Notes under the pieces: model-generated
Told to the model about the DNA's origin: nothing
The model's input: the letters and a program-made list of their open reading frames with translations, nothing else
Databases searched by the model: none
Program-made: the position numbers and the translations under genes
Source: Bifidobacterium asteroides
Lineage (GTDB): Bacteria > Actinomycetota > Actinomycetes > Actinomycetales > Bifidobacteriaceae
Assembly: GCF_003202755.1 (NCBI RefSeq)
Contig: NZ_QGLK01000001.1
Location: 62,001 to 126,000, forward strand
Reading direction: 5' to 3'
DNA: 64,000 nt
Part shown: positions 43,581 through 53,118 of the stretch, piece after piece
Position numbering within the stretch: the stretch's first letter is position 1
Layout: each line of letters starts with the position of its first letter

Positions 43581-46217
43581 GTGAAGACCGTGTTGGCCAT
43601 CTTCAGGCGAGATCTCTGGCGGATACTGCGCAATCCCGTGGCCTTGGTTGTGACCATCGGCGTGGCCGTGCTGCCCTCCCTCTATGCCTGGTTCAACATC
43701 ATGGCCCTCTGGGATCCCTACAGCAATGTCAAGAACCTCCCTGTGGCGGTTGTCAGCATGGATCGAGGGGCACAATCCGCGGAAACCGGCAGGATCAACG
43801 CCGGTAGATCAGTCATTCAGGAGCTGCGCGGCAATAAAAGCCTGGGCTGGAAGTTCATGGATGATGACCAGAGGGCCATCGACGAGGTCCACTCGGGCCA
43901 GTGCTATGCGGCCATCATCATCCCTGAACGGTTCAGCGCCGACCTGGTCGGCATCGTCGAGGGGACCGGGAACAGGCCTGCTCTGAACTATTACGTCAAT
44001 GAGAAGAAGAACGCCATCGCCCCCAAGGTGACCGACACCGGCGCATCCACCATCGACCAGGAGATCAACGCGGTCTTCGTCTCGGCCGTCAGTGATGCGC
44101 TGGCAGGGAAGGTCTTGCAGACCGCTGGCGATGCACAGGGTGCGGCCGAGCAGAGCCGCAGCCAGGTGGTGGGCGACCTGGGGGACATCATCGGCCAGCT
44201 GGATCGTACGGACAGCCAGCTTGGCCGAATCGGTTCCACCATGGGCCAGGCTCGGCAGACCGTGGCCGGCTCCAAAAAAGACATCAAGAACCTGCAGAGT
44301 CAGATTTCTGCCACCCAGGCCACCCTGAGCAAGGCCCAGGACCACATGACCAGGACCCGCGACGACAGCCTTCGCTTCTCCTCTGCCCTGAACCAGGCCC
44401 TGGCGGACGGGTCAGTGCGACTGTCCAGTGCGGCCACTGATGTGAATACGGTGGCGGGCGGGATCACCGCCGATCTGAACGCCACCCAGGACAAGGTGGA
44501 CCGGGTCAATTCCGGCCTGGGCCAGCTGGTCGACGCCAACGGGAAGGCCGTGGACCGGCTCCAGTCGGGCCTTGACCAGTCCGGACTGCATCCTGGGGAT
44601 CCGGCCTACGAGATCATCCAGCGGCAGATCGACGATCTGAAAAAGACCAACCAGCAGCAGAAGGCATCCCTGGATGCTTTCAAGAAGAACTCCTCGACAG
44701 CTCTGGACTCGGGCAAGCAGGCCGCATCGGACCTGAGCTCGGCCATGACCGACACCGGCGACATAGGCATCAAGGCCCTAACTGCGGCCAGCCAAAGCCT
44801 GACGGGGGCCACCATGCCCAACCTCCTTACCGGGCTGGACAACCTCAACGCCTCCAATGGCTCGCTTCAGGGCGCCCTGAGTAGTCTGTCCACCACGGCC
44901 GCCCAGACCGACACCCTGCTGGATCAGCTGGATTCCACCATTGGCCAGGCCCAGTCGACCCTGTCTACTACCAGGACCTCTCTGGTCTCGGTTAGGTCCG
45001 ACCTGGAGAGGGTTCGGACCGATGTGGCTGCTCTGGGGTCCTCGGCTGCCTGGAACCGGATGTCCCAGACCCTAGGGTTGAGCCCGGAATCCTTCGGGAA
45101 GGCCATGGCCTCGCCGGTGGAGCTGGCCTCGCACACGGTTTATCCGGTCAGCAACTATGGGTCATCCGTGGCGCCCTTCTATACCAATCTGGCCCTCTGG
45201 GTGGGCGGGTTCATCCTGATAGCCATCTACAAGCTGGAGGTTGACAAGGAGGGCATCCGCAAGTGCACCGCTACCCAGGCCTACCTGGGCCGCTGGCTTC
45301 TACTGGTCTTCGTCGGCTTCTTCCAGGCACTGATCGCTACAGTGGGCGACCTGATGCTGGGCATCCAATGCCATCAGCCGGCCCTGTTCGTCCTGGCCGG
45401 GGTCTTCGCCTCCTTCGTCTATATCAACATCATCTATGCACTGGCCGCCTCCTTCAGACACATCGGCAAGGCACTGGCTGTGGTTCTGGTCATCCTGCAG
45501 ATACCTGGGTCCTCGGGCATGTATCCCATCGAGATGATGCCTGACTTCTTCCGCAATCTGAACCCCTGGCTGCCCTTCACCTATGGGATCAATGCCATGC
45601 GTGAGACCATCGGCGGCATGTACGGCAACCACTATTGGCAGGACATGCTCCACGTTTTCTGGTACCTGCCGGCGGCCTTGCTGATCGGACTGGTGGTGCG
45701 GCGGTACCTACTCAACCTGAATGCCCTCTTCGACCGGCGGCTCGGTGCAACCGATCTGATGCTGACCGAGCAGAACCATTCTGCTGACCGTCGTCTGAGC
45801 CTGGACAGCCTGGCCCGCTCCATCCTGGGCGAGGGCGACTACCGTGCCGTCATAAGGCGGCGGGCGCATCGTTTCCTGGCCCTCTATCCAACGCTGATCC
45901 GGGCTGGTCTGGCCTTGGTCCTGCTGCCGGTCCTCTTCCTTATCCTGCTCTTCAGCACCGAGGCCAAGATCGTCATGCTGATCGCCTGCATCGCATCCAT
46001 CATTCTGATCGACGCCTATCTGATCATCGTCGAGTACATCTGCGACAGCTATGTGCAGCAGTTGGGCCTGACCGAACGTCCCGGCATGGACTTCCATAAC
46101 CTGATTCGTCCGCGCAGGCAGGGTCCTTCGGCCATGACCAGGTTGACTACGGCCGTGCGCGAATCAGTCCTGAATCGCGATGAGGAGGACGCTCCCGAGG
46201 ATGGTGACCGCCGATGA
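43581..46217 (+). CDS. YhgE/Pip family membrane protein, first of tandem pair
   Basis: 878 aa; GTG start with AAGGAGG nine bases upstream. The N-terminal YhgE/Pip segment (a transmembrane helix about 13-35, then SLYAWFNIMALWDPYSNV) leads to a long helical/coiled-coil extracellular region (about 200-500, rich in Gln, Asp and Ser). A C-terminal ABC-2-like membrane domain of about six helices follows (about 520-720). A further pair of helices and a cytoplasmic tail extend it. Lactococcal Pip is the phage c2 receptor, but the native function of the family is unknown. It is translationally coupled to the next YhgE gene. Confidence 0.88.
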   Translation: MKTVLAIFRRDLWRILRNPVALVVTIGVAVLPSLYAWFNIMALWDPYSNVKNLPVAVVSMDRGAQSAETGRINAGRSVIQELRGNKSLGWKFMDDDQRAIDEVHSGQCYAAIIIPERFSADLVGIVEGTGNRPALNYYVNEKKNAIAPKVTDTGASTIDQEINAVFVSAVSDALAGKVLQTAGDAQGAAEQSRSQVVGDLGDIIGQLDRTDSQLGRIGSTMGQARQTVAGSKKDIKNLQSQISATQATLSKAQDHMTRTRDDSLRFSSALNQALADGSVRLSSAATDVNTVAGGITADLNATQDKVDRVNSGLGQLVDANGKAVDRLQSGLDQSGLHPGDPAYEIIQRQIDDLKKTNQQQKASLDAFKKNSSTALDSGKQAASDLSSAMTDTGDIGIKALTAASQSLTGATMPNLLTGLDNLNASNGSLQGALSSLSTTAAQTDTLLDQLDSTIGQAQSTLSTTRTSLVSVRSDLERVRTDVAALGSSAAWNRMSQTLGLSPESFGKAMASPVELASHTVYPVSNYGSSVAPFYTNLALWVGGFILIAIYKLEVDKEGIRKCTATQAYLGRWLLLVFVGFFQALIATVGDLMLGIQCHQPALFVLAGVFASFVYINIIYALAASFRHIGKALAVVLVILQIPGSSGMYPIEMMPDFFRNLNPWLPFTYGINAMRETIGGMYGNHYWQDMLHVFWYLPAALLIGLVVRRYLLNLNALFDRRLGATDLMLTEQNHSADRRLSLDSLARSILGEGDYRAVIRRRAHRFLALYPTLIRAGLALVLLPVLFLILLFSTEAKIVMLIACIASIILIDAYLIIVEYICDSYVQQLGLTERPGMDFHNLIRPRRQGPSAMTRLTTAVRESVLNRDEEDAPEDGDRR

Positions 46218-48544
46218 GGAACATCTGGAGGATTCTGCGCAAGGACCTGGCTGATGCCACCAGCAACGTCATCGCTATCATCGTCCTGATGGGACTGATC
46301 ATCGTCCCGGCCCTCTATGCCTGGTTCAACATCGCCGCCAGCTGGGACCCTTACAAGAACACCAAGGCCATCAAGGTGGCCGTGGCCAACACCGACAAGG
46401 GGTACAAGTCCGACCTGATCCCGATCAAAATCAACGTGGGAGAGACGGTCACCAGTACTCTGCGGGCCAACGACCAGCTGGATTGGAGGTTCGTCAACCG
46501 CGACCAGGCCCTGGACGGGGTGCGCTCAGGCGAGTACTACGCTGCCATCGTCATCCCCAAGGATTTCAGTGCGGACATGATGACCCTCTTCTCGCAGGAT
46601 GTGAAGCACGCCAACCTTGAGTACTACCTGAATGAGAAGAAGAACGCCATTGCTCCCCATGTCACCGAACAAGGGGCCGACACTGTGGCCACGACCATCG
46701 ACAAGACCTTCGTCAAGACCGTGGGTCAGGTGGGGATTGACCTGGCCAGCCAGGTCTTCACCTACTCCCAGAGCTCCCAGGTTCAGGATTATCTGGCCAG
46801 GACGACCAGCCACATCGACCAGATGTCACAGCGGCTGACCACCGCCTCCAGCCAGGTGAATGCCTATGCGGGCCTTCTGGACTCCTCCGGAAAGATGATT
46901 GACTCCACCGGCAGGATCCTGGGCCGATCCGACTCCGCCATGGCCGATGCCAGGAAGGCCCTGAACCAGGGAACCAAGGGGTCCAAGGATCTGGGCAAGT
47001 CCCTCTCCGGGTCGGCCCAGGCGGTCGACGCGGCCCTTGACCAGGCCTCGGGCGCCTATGACACCATCGGTTCCAAGATCGACGATGCCTTCGACAAGGT
47101 GGGCCAGCAGAGCGATGCCGTCAGCAGTCAGCTGAGCGATCTGAGCCAACGGATCAGAGACTCGGCGGCCGACTACGACCGGATGATCGCCAGCCTGGAG
47201 GATTTGCGCAGCACTGTGGAATCCGACTCCAATCTGACAGCGGAGCAGCGCCAGGCTCTTCTGACCGCCATCGATCAGGCCCAGGCCGGAATGCGCGCAG
47301 CCCAGGCAGCCCAGCGCGACCTGGCAGACCGGATCAGCCAGGCCTCTCAGACAGCCAAGGAAGGCAAGGACAAGCTGGGCGGGCAGCGGCAGGATCTGAA
47401 GAACAGAATCGCCCAGGCCCGCGCCTCGGTGGATCAGGTCCGCAACCAATACCGTAAGGATCTGAAGCCTCGCCTGGACGATCTGGCTTCCTCCATGGAC
47501 ACCGTGGTCACCTCGACCGATCGGCTGCTGACGGGCCTGGATGGGACCGTCAAGGGCGCCTCTGGGCTGACGGGACCTATGACCAATGACATCAGCCAGG
47601 CCAAGGACCAACTGGGTGAGATCTCTCAGCGTCTGGACCAGGCATCCAAGCGGCTGAATGACCTGGGGGGACACCTGACCCAGGCTTCGCAGGGCAAAGA
47701 CACCCAGGAGGCCAAATCCCTGCTGAGTGGGGATTCCGAAACCCTGGCCGCACTTCTGTCCTCGCCGGTCGGCATCCATCGGCATGCGGTCTTCCCCGTC
47801 ATGAACTACGGGTCGGCGATGACCCCCTTCTACACCATCCTTTCCATCTGGGTGGGTGCCACCATTTTGGCAGCCATGATGAAGGTGGCCCTGTCAGACA
47901 AGAAGAAGGCCTTCGTCCTGCACTTGGACTCCCTACAGGATGCCTGGAAGAGGGCCGATGACTTGGATGAGGATTCCGAGGGCCGCCGCTCCTGGGGAGC
48001 TTTCCGCCCCGAGTCACCGGGCAATGCCCGTCGCTTTGGCCTGCAGCTCTACCAGGAGTACTTCGGCAGATTCGCGGTCTTCGCCTTGCTGGCCATCCTC
48101 CAGGGCTGCCTCATCGCCCTGGGAGATCTCTTCTATTTGAAAGTCCAGTGCGTCCATCCGCTGATGTTCGTGCTGGTGGCGGTATTCGCCTCATTCGTCT
48201 TCATGAATCTGATCTACACCTTGGTCGTCTCCTTCGGTGACATCGGCAAGGCTATTGCTGTCATCCTCCTGGTCATGCAGGTGGCCGGCTCGGGCGGCAC
48301 CTTCCCCATGGAGACTCTGCCCGGCTTCTTCCAAGGGGTCTATCCCTTCCTGCCTTTCGTCCACGCCATCGGGGCCATGCAGTCGGCTGTTGCCGGAGCC
48401 TACGGTATGGAGTTCTGGCGGGAGATGGCCATCCTGGCTCTCTTCCTTGTGCCTTCGTTGCTGTTGGGGCTGGTCCTGCGCAAGCCTGTCATCCGCCTCA
48501 ATGACTGGATCGTCAGAAACCTTGAGAGCACGCGGCTCATGTAG
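46214..48544 (+). CDS. YhgE/Pip family membrane protein, second of tandem pair
   Basis: 776 aa; the ATG overlaps the stop of the first paralogue (ATGA). It has the same architecture: an N-terminal helix with ALYAWFNIAASWDPYKNT, a long heptad-rich extracellular region (about 200-510), and a C-terminal ABC-2-like membrane domain (about 535-770) including GSGGTFPMETLPGFFQ. It ends after the last helix and lacks the extra C-terminal pair of the first paralogue. The coupling suggests the two proteins form a heteromeric envelope complex. No defined substrate is known. Confidence 0.88.
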   Translation: MRNIWRILRKDLADATSNVIAIIVLMGLIIVPALYAWFNIAASWDPYKNTKAIKVAVANTDKGYKSDLIPIKINVGETVTSTLRANDQLDWRFVNRDQALDGVRSGEYYAAIVIPKDFSADMMTLFSQDVKHANLEYYLNEKKNAIAPHVTEQGADTVATTIDKTFVKTVGQVGIDLASQVFTYSQSSQVQDYLARTTSHIDQMSQRLTTASSQVNAYAGLLDSSGKMIDSTGRILGRSDSAMADARKALNQGTKGSKDLGKSLSGSAQAVDAALDQASGAYDTIGSKIDDAFDKVGQQSDAVSSQLSDLSQRIRDSAADYDRMIASLEDLRSTVESDSNLTAEQRQALLTAIDQAQAGMRAAQAAQRDLADRISQASQTAKEGKDKLGGQRQDLKNRIAQARASVDQVRNQYRKDLKPRLDDLASSMDTVVTSTDRLLTGLDGTVKGASGLTGPMTNDISQAKDQLGEISQRLDQASKRLNDLGGHLTQASQGKDTQEAKSLLSGDSETLAALLSSPVGIHRHAVFPVMNYGSAMTPFYTILSIWVGATILAAMMKVALSDKKKAFVLHLDSLQDAWKRADDLDEDSEGRRSWGAFRPESPGNARRFGLQLYQEYFGRFAVFALLAILQGCLIALGDLFYLKVQCVHPLMFVLVAVFASFVFMNLIYTLVVSFGDIGKAIAVILLVMQVAGSGGTFPMETLPGFFQGVYPFLPFVHAIGAMQSAVAGAYGMEFWREMAILALFLVPSLLLGLVLRKPVIRLNDWIVRNLESTRLM

Positions 48545-48580
48545 GGCCGAGTCCAACAGAAGGTGGTATAGGGTGAGAGC

Positions 48581-49672
48581 ATGAGCGTCCAACTGGTTGA
48601 GGAGCGCCGCTACGACCAAATCATGGAGGATCGCGTCCTTCCTGACCTGGCCTCCTGTCGCAGTGACGGATGGATGATCTCCCATGACGGCGGCGAGGAC
48701 GGGGGAACCTTGTTGGACAAGGCCCATCTCAGCGGGGTGGATCCTTCCCGGCTTCTGCATTACGTCTGCTATGACAGGACGCTTTTCCGTCAGGGTGCGG
48801 TGGAGTCTGGATCAGCTCGCGTGCGCGGGGCTGTAATCATCTCCTTCGGTTTTTCGGAATTCGCCGACAAGTATCAAGAGATGGCCTGGTACTTCCTTAT
48901 GCAGGGGTACTCCGTCTGCATTCCCGAGCATTGGGGGCACGGTTTCTCCGGCCGGGGCGTGAACGATCCCAGTCTGATCTGGGTGGATCATTGGCATCGG
49001 TATGTGGCGGATCTAGCTGCCTTCTGCTCGCAGGTGGGCCAGCAATATGCCCAGGACAAGCCCATGGTGCTCTATGCCCATTCCATGGGCGGCGGTATAG
49101 CTGCGAGGATGCTGGAAACCTTCCCCTCTCTTATTGATAAGGCGGTCCTGTCATCGCCGATGATTGCACCGCGGACCGGATTCATGCCCTCGGTGGCCTG
49201 GACTGCAGCCAATGCAGCCTGCATGATGGGCCGCTCTCGCAGCATGGTCCCGGGATTCGGACCGTTTCGTCCCGAATTGGACATGGGCAAGTACCCCAAC
49301 GGCAGCCAGGCTCGGGTGTCCTGGACCCATAAGTTGCGAGCCAAGGAGCTGCACTACCAGACCAGCGCCGCCACCTTCGGCTGGGTCAGGGAGAGCCTGG
49401 AGATGAGCCGGGCCATACTGCGACCCGACAGGTGCAGTCGGGTGGAGACCCCTCTGCTGCTTTTCCAAGCACAGCCTGACCGATTTGTACTGCCGATACC
49501 CCAGAACCGTTTTGTCGACCAGGTCCAGCAGGGTGGCTGCCAGGCTACGCTGGTGCGTGTCCCGGGCAGCATGCACGAGCTCTACCAGATGCCCGACAAG
49601 GTTCTGAGGCCTTACTTGGAGCGCATCTTCGACTTTCTTGACCAGCCCTGGCAGCTCGCTGACGACCGCTGA
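48581..49672 (+). CDS. Alpha/beta-hydrolase (monoacylglycerol lipase/lysophospholipase-like)
   Basis: 363 aa, ATG at 48581, 36 bases after the second YhgE gene, so probably co-transcribed. It is a serine hydrolase of the lysophospholipase type. The nucleophile Ser168 lies in the elbow YAHSMGGGIA. The oxyanion region is near VIISFGFSEFADKY. The probable acid is Asp in QAQPDRFVLP, and the catalytic His in PGSMHELYQ near the C-terminus. There is no signal peptide. Its placement after two envelope proteins hints at lipid turnover, but the substrate is not known. Confidence 0.82.
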   Translation: MSVQLVEERRYDQIMEDRVLPDLASCRSDGWMISHDGGEDGGTLLDKAHLSGVDPSRLLHYVCYDRTLFRQGAVESGSARVRGAVIISFGFSEFADKYQEMAWYFLMQGYSVCIPEHWGHGFSGRGVNDPSLIWVDHWHRYVADLAAFCSQVGQQYAQDKPMVLYAHSMGGGIAARMLETFPSLIDKAVLSSPMIAPRTGFMPSVAWTAANAACMMGRSRSMVPGFGPFRPELDMGKYPNGSQARVSWTHKLRAKELHYQTSAATFGWVRESLEMSRAILRPDRCSRVETPLLLFQAQPDRFVLPIPQNRFVDQVQQGGCQATLVRVPGSMHELYQMPDKVLRPYLERIFDFLDQPWQLADDR

Positions 49673-49693
49673 TCAGACGAAGAACGCACGATC

Positions 49694-52552
49694 CTACTTG
49701 TTGAGCACCTTCTCCGGGTCGGCGTCGAAGGTATCGACGCAGTTCTGAGAGCAGAAGTAGTAGGTCTTGCCCTGGTAGTCGCGCTTGGCTGCAGCTGTGT
49801 TGGGGTCGATGGTCATGCCGCAGACCGGGTCGGTGACCTTGTCCGTCGCTGCCTGATCCTGCTGCATGTCGTCATGATGATGGAAGAGTCCCATCTCATT
49901 TCCTTTCTCTTGGTTGTGTTCTTGGTGGTTGGAAATACTGAGGTCCCTGGTCAGGGCATCCATGTCGATCGGCCTGGTCTCCTTGATCGGTCTGGCCTTC
50001 AGGGGTGTGTGCCGAAGCCGGTTGGCGTTGAGCACCACTGACAGGGAGGAGAAGGCCATGGCTGCGCCGGCGATCATGGGGTTGAGCAGGAGGCCGATGA
50101 AGGGGTAGAGCACGCCGGCGGCGATGGGGATGCCCAGGCCGTTGTACCCGAAGGCGAACCAGAGGTTCTGATGGATGTTGCGCATGGTCGCTGCTGAGAG
50201 GTCGATGGCCTTGACGGCCGCGTTCAGGTCGCCCGAGACCAAGGTCACGTCGGCGGACTCGATGGCCACGTCCGTTCCGGTGCCGATGGCCATGCCCAGG
50301 TCGGCCTGGGCCAGGGCTGGGGCGTCGTTGATGCCGTCGCCGATCATGGCCACCTTGTGCCCCTGGGTCTGAAGGGCCTTGACGATGCTCGCCTTGTCCT
50401 CGGGATGGATCTGTGCCACCACCCGGGTGACTCCCACCTGGCTCCCGACCTGCTCGGCGGTGCCCTGGTTGTCGCCGGTCAACATGATGGTCTGGATGCC
50501 ACGCTCGTTCATGTCGTGGATGGCCTGCTTGGAGCCGGTTTTGACCTGGTCGGTCACTGCCAGGACCCCGGCAAGCTTGCCGTCGATGGCTACGAAGATG
50601 GTCGTGCGGCCATGATCCTCCCAGCTACGGGCAGTGTCCAAGAGGGATTGCGCGCCAGCCTGGTCCGCTATTTCGTTCTCAAGTTCGATTCCCTTGCCCT
50701 CGAGCAGTCTGCGGTTGCCGACAAGAACATGCGGGGTTCCTCTGTCTGCCTCGAAGGAGCCGGAGGGGAAGGTCGCATCGATGCCAGCGCCGGTAACCGA
50801 GTCGAAGTCCTTGGCCGGGACCAGCTCCAGGTTGCGGTCCTTGGCAGCCTGGACGATGGCCTGGGCCAGGGGGTGCTCGGAATTGCTCTCGGCGCTCGCG
50901 GCCGCCTTGATCAGCAGGCCTTCATCCATCCCCTGCACGCTCTGGACATCAGCCAGTTCAGGTCGGCCCTGGGTGATGGTGCCGGTCTTGTCGAGGACGA
51001 TGGTGTCGACGTCATGCGCTCCCTGCAGGGCCTCCGCCGACCGGTAGAGCACGCCGGCACGGGCGCCACGTCCGGTGCCGATCGTCACGGACAGGGGGGT
51101 GGCCAGGCCCAGGGCGCAGGGGCAGGCGATGACCAGGACGGAGACCGCCGCCACGATTCCATATACGCCGCGGGGTATGGGGCCGAACGCCCACCAGGCC
51201 ACGAAGGTCCAGAGCGCCACCAGGATGACCCCGGGAATGAAGATGGACGATATGCGGTCGGCCAGTTTCTGGATGGGTGCCTTGGAGGTCTGGGCCGTCT
51301 TGACCAGCCGGATGATCTGGGCCAGAACCGTGTCCTGCCCAACCTGGGTGGCCTTGTAGCGCAGGGAGCCTGTGCCGTTGACGGTGGCTCCGACCAGGGA
51401 ATCGCCCTCCTGCTTGAGGACGGGCATGGGCTCGCCGGTCACCATGGATTCGTCCACTGAGGATGATCCGGAGATGACCCGGCCGTCCACCGGCAGCTTC
51501 TCGCCCGGATGGACCTGAATCACGTCTCCGACGGCCACATCGTCGACGGCGATCTCCTGGGTGGCCTCCCTGCCGTCCTGGCCGGTCCTCACCACGGTGG
51601 CGGTCTTGGGCCTCAGCCCGACAAGGGCGCGGATGGCATCGCCGGTGCCGCGCCGGGCCCGTGCCTCCAGGATCTGGCCGAGGATCATCAGGGTAATGAT
51701 GGTGCCCACGGCCTCGTAATATGGTTCGCGGCTTCCCTCAGGCAGGAGTTGCGGGGCCACGGTGACCACCAGTGAATACAGGAAGGCTGTGGCAGTGCCC
51801 AGGGCGACCAGGGAGTTCATCTCCGGGGCCCGGTGTGCCAGGGCCAGCCACCCGGTGCGGTGGATGGGCCAGCCCGAGTAGAACATAACCGGCAATATCA
51901 GGACCAGCTGGACCCAGGGGTTCATCAGAATGTGGGGCATGGGCAGGAACATGCCGAACATGGCCGGGATGAAAACCGGGAGCGTGAAGACCAGGGCTAC
52001 GATGAATCGTCTGGTCAGGTCACGGATTTCTGCTGTGCGCTCCTGGTCGGCCTCGTCCTGGTCGCTGCCGCCATTGGGCTGGGCGGACTTGGTGGATTCG
52101 GCGGCCTCGGCCTGTGAACGCTCGTCTTGTGACTGGCTACTTTGTGCTTGTTCGGATTGTGCCTCGGCACCGCCGGTCGTCGGTCCATCGGTGGCCCGGA
52201 GCATCCCGTGGAGCATGTTCATCCCGCAGGCGAAGGGATAGTCGCCAGCCTTGGGAGGGGTCAGCTGGATGGTCGACGTTTGAAAGGCGGGCAAGGTCTT
52301 GTCGATATTGAAGTCATTGAAGACCACGTGTGAGGAGCATTCCCCGCTCTCCTGGCGGTCGAAGACCAGCTTGACCGGCCGTCCGGCCTGAACCTGGATC
52401 AGCTGAGGGCTGTATCCGCCCTTGACTGTGATGTGGACGGTCTGGACGCCGCCCTCATCCTTGGCCTGGGTGGCCTTTCTGGGCGCGAAGAAGTACCAGA
52501 TGATGCCCGCCGTGATGGCCAGGGCTGCGATGAGGACCAGGATGCTGCTCAT
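49694..52552 (-). CDS. copA: Copper-exporting P1B-ATPase fused to an N-terminal cupredoxin and a C-terminal YHS domain
   Basis: 952 aa from the ATG at 52552 (GTGAGG upstream); a longer in-frame start at 52609 would read through the operator and is rejected. Order: an N-terminal hydrophobic helix (about 4-20); a cupredoxin-like domain (about 30-115, ligands in GECSSHVVF and CGMNMLHG); an acidic Gln/Ser linker; eight ATPase helices. The copper site is Cys477-Pro-Cys479. Phosphorylated Asp521 is in DKTGT, with SEHPLA and [10 protein letters not shown] downstream. The C-terminal YHS domain is DPVCGMTID...[12 protein letters not shown]. It replaces the usual HMA domains and faces csoR. Confidence 0.93.
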   Translation of the reverse strand: MSSILVLIAALAITAGIIWYFFAPRKATQAKDEGGVQTVHITVKGGYSPQLIQVQAGRPVKLVFDRQESGECSSHVVFNDFNIDKTLPAFQTSTIQLTPPKAGDYPFACGMNMLHGMLRATDGPTTGGAEAQSEQAQSSQSQDERSQAEAAESTKSAQPNGGSDQDEADQERTAEIRDLTRRFIVALVFTLPVFIPAMFGMFLPMPHILMNPWVQLVLILPVMFYSGWPIHRTGWLALAHRAPEMNSLVALGTATAFLYSLVVTVAPQLLPEGSREPYYEAVGTIITLMILGQILEARARRGTGDAIRALVGLRPKTATVVRTGQDGREATQEIAVDDVAVGDVIQVHPGEKLPVDGRVISGSSSVDESMVTGEPMPVLKQEGDSLVGATVNGTGSLRYKATQVGQDTVLAQIIRLVKTAQTSKAPIQKLADRISSIFIPGVILVALWTFVAWWAFGPIPRGVYGIVAAVSVLVIACPCALGLATPLSVTIGTGRGARAGVLYRSAEALQGAHDVDTIVLDKTGTITQGRPELADVQSVQGMDEGLLIKAAASAESNSEHPLAQAIVQAAKDRNLELVPAKDFDSVTGAGIDATFPSGSFEADRGTPHVLVGNRRLLEGKGIELENEIADQAGAQSLLDTARSWEDHGRTTIFVAIDGKLAGVLAVTDQVKTGSKQAIHDMNERGIQTIMLTGDNQGTAEQVGSQVGVTRVVAQIHPEDKASIVKALQTQGHKVAMIGDGINDAPALAQADLGMAIGTGTDVAIESADVTLVSGDLNAAVKAIDLSAATMRNIHQNLWFAFGYNGLGIPIAAGVLYPFIGLLLNPMIAGAAMAFSSLSVVLNANRLRHTPLKARPIKETRPIDMDALTRDLSISNHQEHNQEKGNEMGLFHHHDDMQQDQAATDKVTDPVCGMTIDPNTAAAKRDYQGKTYYFCSQNCVDTFDADPEKVLNK

Positions 52553-52561
52553 GTGCCTCAC

Positions 52562-52580
52562 TATACCCCCCAGGGGTATA
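52562..52580. promoter_or_regulatory. CsoR-type copper operator
   Basis: TATACCCC (52562-52569) and GGGGTATA (52573-52580) form a palindrome around CCA in the gap between the divergent copA and csoR genes. It matches the GC-rich core with AT flanks known for CsoR sites. Confidence 0.8.
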
Positions 52581-52671
52581 CTGATAGTGAATTTCGAGAT
52601 GGGTTTCATGGGAACGGGTCGGTCCCGGCTCCGCCATGAAGGCCATGGAGCGAACAGGAATGGAGTAAACC

Positions 52672-52953
52672 TTGCCCGGATATGCCAAGGACAAAAAGCG
52701 GACCATCACCAGACTCCGGCGTGTCGAGGGCCAGGTCAGGGCCATTGAGCAGATGGTCGAGTCGGACACCTACTGCATCGACATCCTCACCCAGATCGCA
52801 GCCTCGACCAGCGCCCTGAAGTCGGTGGCTCTGACCCTGTTGGACGACCACATGAACCACTGCGTCCGTGAGGCTGCCGAAAAGGGAGGCGAGGAGGCCG
52901 ACGAGAAGATGCAGGAGGCTTCCGATGCCATTGCCCGCCTGGTCCGCTCCTAG
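52672..52953 (+). CDS. csoR: CsoR-family copper-sensing repressor
   Basis: 93 aa; TTG start at 52672, set by GGAG seven bases upstream and by the family's usual length. It is an all-helical DUF156/CsoR protein. The Cu(I) ligand set Cys-x(n)-His-x3-Cys is visible ([11 protein letters not shown], then [12 protein letters not shown]). CsoR binds a GC-rich palindrome and releases it on Cu(I) binding; that site lies between this gene and the divergent copA. The protein presumably controls copA and itself. Confidence 0.92.
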   Translation: MPGYAKDKKRTITRLRRVEGQVRAIEQMVESDTYCIDILTQIAASTSALKSVALTLLDDHMNHCVREAAEKGGEEADEKMQEASDAIARLVRS

Positions 52954-53118
52954 CAACCCTCGTCAGCCAGGCCTAATCCGCCCGGGAATAGCAGTCCATA
53001 AGCAACGGGTATAGGCATTCTTCCGGGAATCGCTGGACTTCCGTCTCTTTCCTGTTAGATTGAACCCCAACCCTAGGCCGTTTGGCCCTGGGGAGGAGAG
53101 CTCGATGAGGGAGAGGCA

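Noticed and set aside
52553-52609. Longer N-terminus of the copper ATPase
   Set aside because: It would pass through the CsoR palindrome and lacks a ribosome-binding site; the ATG at 52552 has one.
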